From contig NZ_DHOS01000062.1 of the NCBI RefSeq assembly GCF_002410825.1, positions 1 through 64,000 on the forward strand: 64,000 nt of DNA. Reading direction: 5' to 3'. Made by a program: the position numbers and the translations under genes. Every line of letters starts with the position of its first letter. The first letter of the stretch is position 1. Below the pieces are notes generated by a model. That model was not told the DNA's origin and did no database searches. It saw only the letters and a program-made list of their open reading frames with translations. This document shows, one piece after another, positions 62,149-64,000 of this stretch. The stretch comes from Proteiniphilum sp. UBA5384. GTDB taxonomy: Bacteria > Bacteroidota > Bacteroidia > Bacteroidales > Dysgonomonadaceae.

Positions 62149-64000
62149 ATGATGAAAAAGATATACTTATTATTCATTTTTATTTTTTTGTTTACAATCA
62201 CCGGGTGTAATGATCTTTTAGATATATTACCTGATGACAAACCTGAATTGAAAGATGCGTTTAAAGACAGGTATAACGCTGAAAAATATCTGTTTACATG
62301 TTATAATAATCTTCCCAAGTATGTAGATCCGGCCAACACACTGGGGCTTGGAGCCGGAGGAGACATCATTTATAATGAAAGAAATACAGGTGGAGGATTA
62401 GGATCCGGCCCCCCAGCGACTATGATGATTTTCCTAAAAGGGAATAACGCAGCCAATCCTTATATGAACTTCTGGGATGGCTCTAATGGTGCTCCCAAAA
62501 ATCTCTGGCAAGGGATCAGGCATTGTAATGTGTTCTTGGAAAATATCCAAATAGAAGATGGCGGTCCCCTTGACTTGGATGAAATGCTCAGAGACCAATG
62601 GGTAGCTGAGGCAAAAGCGATAAAAGCATATTTGCATTTCTACTTGTTCCAACTTTACGGTCCCATTCCTATTATGGATAAATCAACTCCTATTTCTGCA
62701 AAAGGTGATGAGGTGAATGTATATCGTGAACCGGTGGATAAAGTAGTGGATTATATTGTGAATACATTGGACGAAGCTATTGAACATCTACCCTCACTAG
62801 ACCAATTGGATGTAGTGAGTGAGTATGGGAGAATGACTAAGACAATAGCAAAAAGCATCAAAGCCAAAACTTTAGTATTGGCAGCCAGCCCTCTATTTAA
62901 CAATAATAATTATTATTCCGGCATCAAGGATAATCGCGGAGTTGAACTTTTTCCAACGGGGGACAGCAAGGCCAGATGGGAGAGAGCTTTAGAAGCATGC
63001 GATGAAGCTTGTCGTGCTGCTGAGGCTGATGGCGGAGTTATCCTGATTACCACGGATGGGGGTAATAACGCTATTTTCGGAACAAATATCACCAATATCA
63101 ATGATACAACGAAAGCAATGGTGAGTATTCGTCAAGCTGTTACAGAACCCTGGAATCATGAAGTAATTTGGGCTACAAATGAAAGTGATACGAAATTGCA
63201 AAGATGGAGTACCATGTTGAGTAATGATGAGTGGTTTAACCTGGCAGGTTCAGGAGGGTCAGACCTAGGACAACGCCATGCCCCGACTTTAAACGTGGTT
63301 GAAATGTTTTATTCATCTAATGGGATACCAATCGATGAAGATGAAGAATGGGATAGTAAGGGATGGTATAAAAATAGATATAAGACAGAGCTTCCTGATG
63401 AAGAACATCAAAAATATTTTATCAAAAAAGGACAAGAAACTGCTATTCTACATTTCAATCGTTCATTGCGATTTTATGCTTCCGTGGGTTTTGATGGTGG
63501 AATCTGGGAAGGGAGAGGAAATAGCTTAGCGGAGTCGTCATATCCTAATATGATAAGGCATTTTGGCAGTGGAATGAAACATACTGAAACATATGGAGGA
63601 TATCCATTTTCAGGTTATTTGGCAAAAAAGTTAAGTCATTTAAAAACAACTTATACCGAGACAAGAGCTACATTAGTAGCCGAACGATATTCGTTTCCTA
63701 TTATTCGGTTGGCTGATATGTACTTGCTATTGGCTGAATGTTTGAATGAAGTGGGTGGACCGGATCAAACAGATTCTACAGGGCATAATGCGTATTATTA
63801 CTTGGATCTCATAAGAGCCAGATCCGGCATGGAGGGAATTGTTGAAAGTTGGGAAAAACATGCAATTGTTAGGTATAAGAATAAGCCAAAAGAGGTAAAC
63901 GGATTAAGAGAAATTATTCAAAGAGAACGTTTGAATGAGTTGGCGTTTGAGGGGCATTTTTATTATGATGTGAGGAGATGGTTGATAGCGGAAGATATGT
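62149..64000 (+). CDS. SusD/RagB-type nutrient-binding lipoprotein, cut by window end
   Basis: The frame is open from the ATG at 62149 to the end of the window (617 codons, no stop). The lipobox is TITGC, followed by NDLLDILPDD, a common start for SusD lipoproteins. QGIRHCNVFLENI, AEAKAIKAYLHFYLFQLYGPIPIM and, near the end, RERLNELAFEGHFYYDVRRW are SusD-family markers. It forms the lid and binding subunit for the SusC barrel. An alternative start is the next codon at 62152. The missing part should be short. Confidence 0.92.
   Translation, partial: MMKKIYLLFIFIFLFTITGCNDLLDILPDDKPELKDAFKDRYNAEKYLFTCYNNLPKYVDPANTLGLGAGGDIIYNERNTGGGLGSGPPATMMIFLKGNNAANPYMNFWDGSNGAPKNLWQGIRHCNVFLENIQIEDGGPLDLDEMLRDQWVAEAKAIKAYLHFYLFQLYGPIPIMDKSTPISAKGDEVNVYREPVDKVVDYIVNTLDEAIEHLPSLDQLDVVSEYGRMTKTIAKSIKAKTLVLAASPLFNNNNYYSGIKDNRGVELFPTGDSKARWERALEACDEACRAAEADGGVILITTDGGNNAIFGTNITNINDTTKAMVSIRQAVTEPWNHEVIWATNESDTKLQRWSTMLSNDEWFNLAGSGGSDLGQRHAPTLNVVEMFYSSNGIPIDEDEEWDSKGWYKNRYKTELPDEEHQKYFIKKGQETAILHFNRSLRFYASVGFDGGIWEGRGNSLAESSYPNMIRHFGSGMKHTETYGGYPFSGYLAKKLSHLKTTYTETRATLVAERYSFPIIRLADMYLLLAECLNEVGGPDQTDSTGHNAYYYLDLIRARSGMEGIVESWEKHAIVRYKNKPKEVNGLREIIQRERLNELAFEGHFYYDVRRWLIAEDM

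Noticed and set aside
1..64000. tRNA, rRNA, CRISPR or insertion-sequence content
   Set aside because: No cloverleaf-like CCA-proximal pattern, repeat-spacer array, transposase frame or terminal inverted repeat pair was found by reading; a covariance-model scan was not possible.

Overview
The window reads as chromosomal DNA of an anaerobic or microaerophilic member of the Bacteroidales. The best guess is the Dysgonomonadaceae/Proteiniphilum-Petrimonas group, but that placement is an inference. The evidence is a SusC/SusD pair with an ECF sigma factor and FecR regulator, a Na+-pumping methylmalonyl-CoA decarboxylase locus, two-gene 2-oxoglutarate:ferredoxin oxidoreductase, many lipoproteins, and promoters of the Bacteroidetes type (TTG, about 20 nt, TAnnTTTG) with little use of Shine-Dalgarno sites. 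No tRNA, rRNA, CRISPR array, prophage or intact insertion sequence was seen.

Layout. 1-6.1 kb: korAB, then the divergent proline-catabolism pair (proline dehydrogenase and P5C dehydrogenase). 6.1-9.9 kb: a SMUG2-like glycosylase, cmk-ispH, pfkA. 10-16.1 kb: methylmalonyl-CoA epimerase, decarboxylase alpha subunit, a lamin-tail/OadG fusion lipoprotein, the biotin carrier, two different beta subunits in tandem, and a previously hidden 57-codon OadG-like gene. 16.1-21 kb: NAD kinase, an ACT-like protein, then pdxJ-exbB-exbD-tonB and a DJ-1 protein. 21-23.2 kb: rpsA with an unusual promoter/inverted-repeat. 23.3-25.9 kb: an ECF sigma/anti-sigma/secreted-protein trio and a radical SAM protein. 26-33 kb (minus strand): an outer-membrane barrel, an imelysin, two di-heme oxidoreductases and a small CcsBA cytochrome c assembly protein, which look like one envelope redox/iron module. 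33.2-41.2 kb: DUF4923 protein, then a housekeeping block on the minus strand (yraN, mmcQ/yjbR, birA, pyrH, frr, rsgA, cls, aroK, ald). 41.5-46.5 kb: DUF2059 protein, tadA, FMN reductase, a Tat-type Gfo/Idh/MocA oxidoreductase and an AT-rich retropepsin-PDZ protein. 46.5-55.4 kb: a repeat/hairpin element in front of metG, a YfhO membrane protein, an NlpE-META lipoprotein and an AddB-like nuclease. 55.5-64 kb: ECF sigma factor, HdeD, FecR, SusC and a SusD cut by the window end.

How the genes work together. The kor, mmd and mce genes fit propionate/succinate-type fermentation in which decarboxylation of methylmalonyl-CoA drives Na+ export. ExbB-ExbD-TonB would energise TonB-dependent transporters such as the SusC protein at the right end. 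The minus-strand block at 26-33 kb pairs c-type heme enzymes with their own heme-attachment protein and with an imelysin, a family linked to iron.

The most interesting items are the second, separate beta plus mini-gamma membrane module of the decarboxylase, the imelysin/di-heme/CcsBA operon with a recent internal duplication, and the rpsA and metG promoters embedded in inverted repeats.
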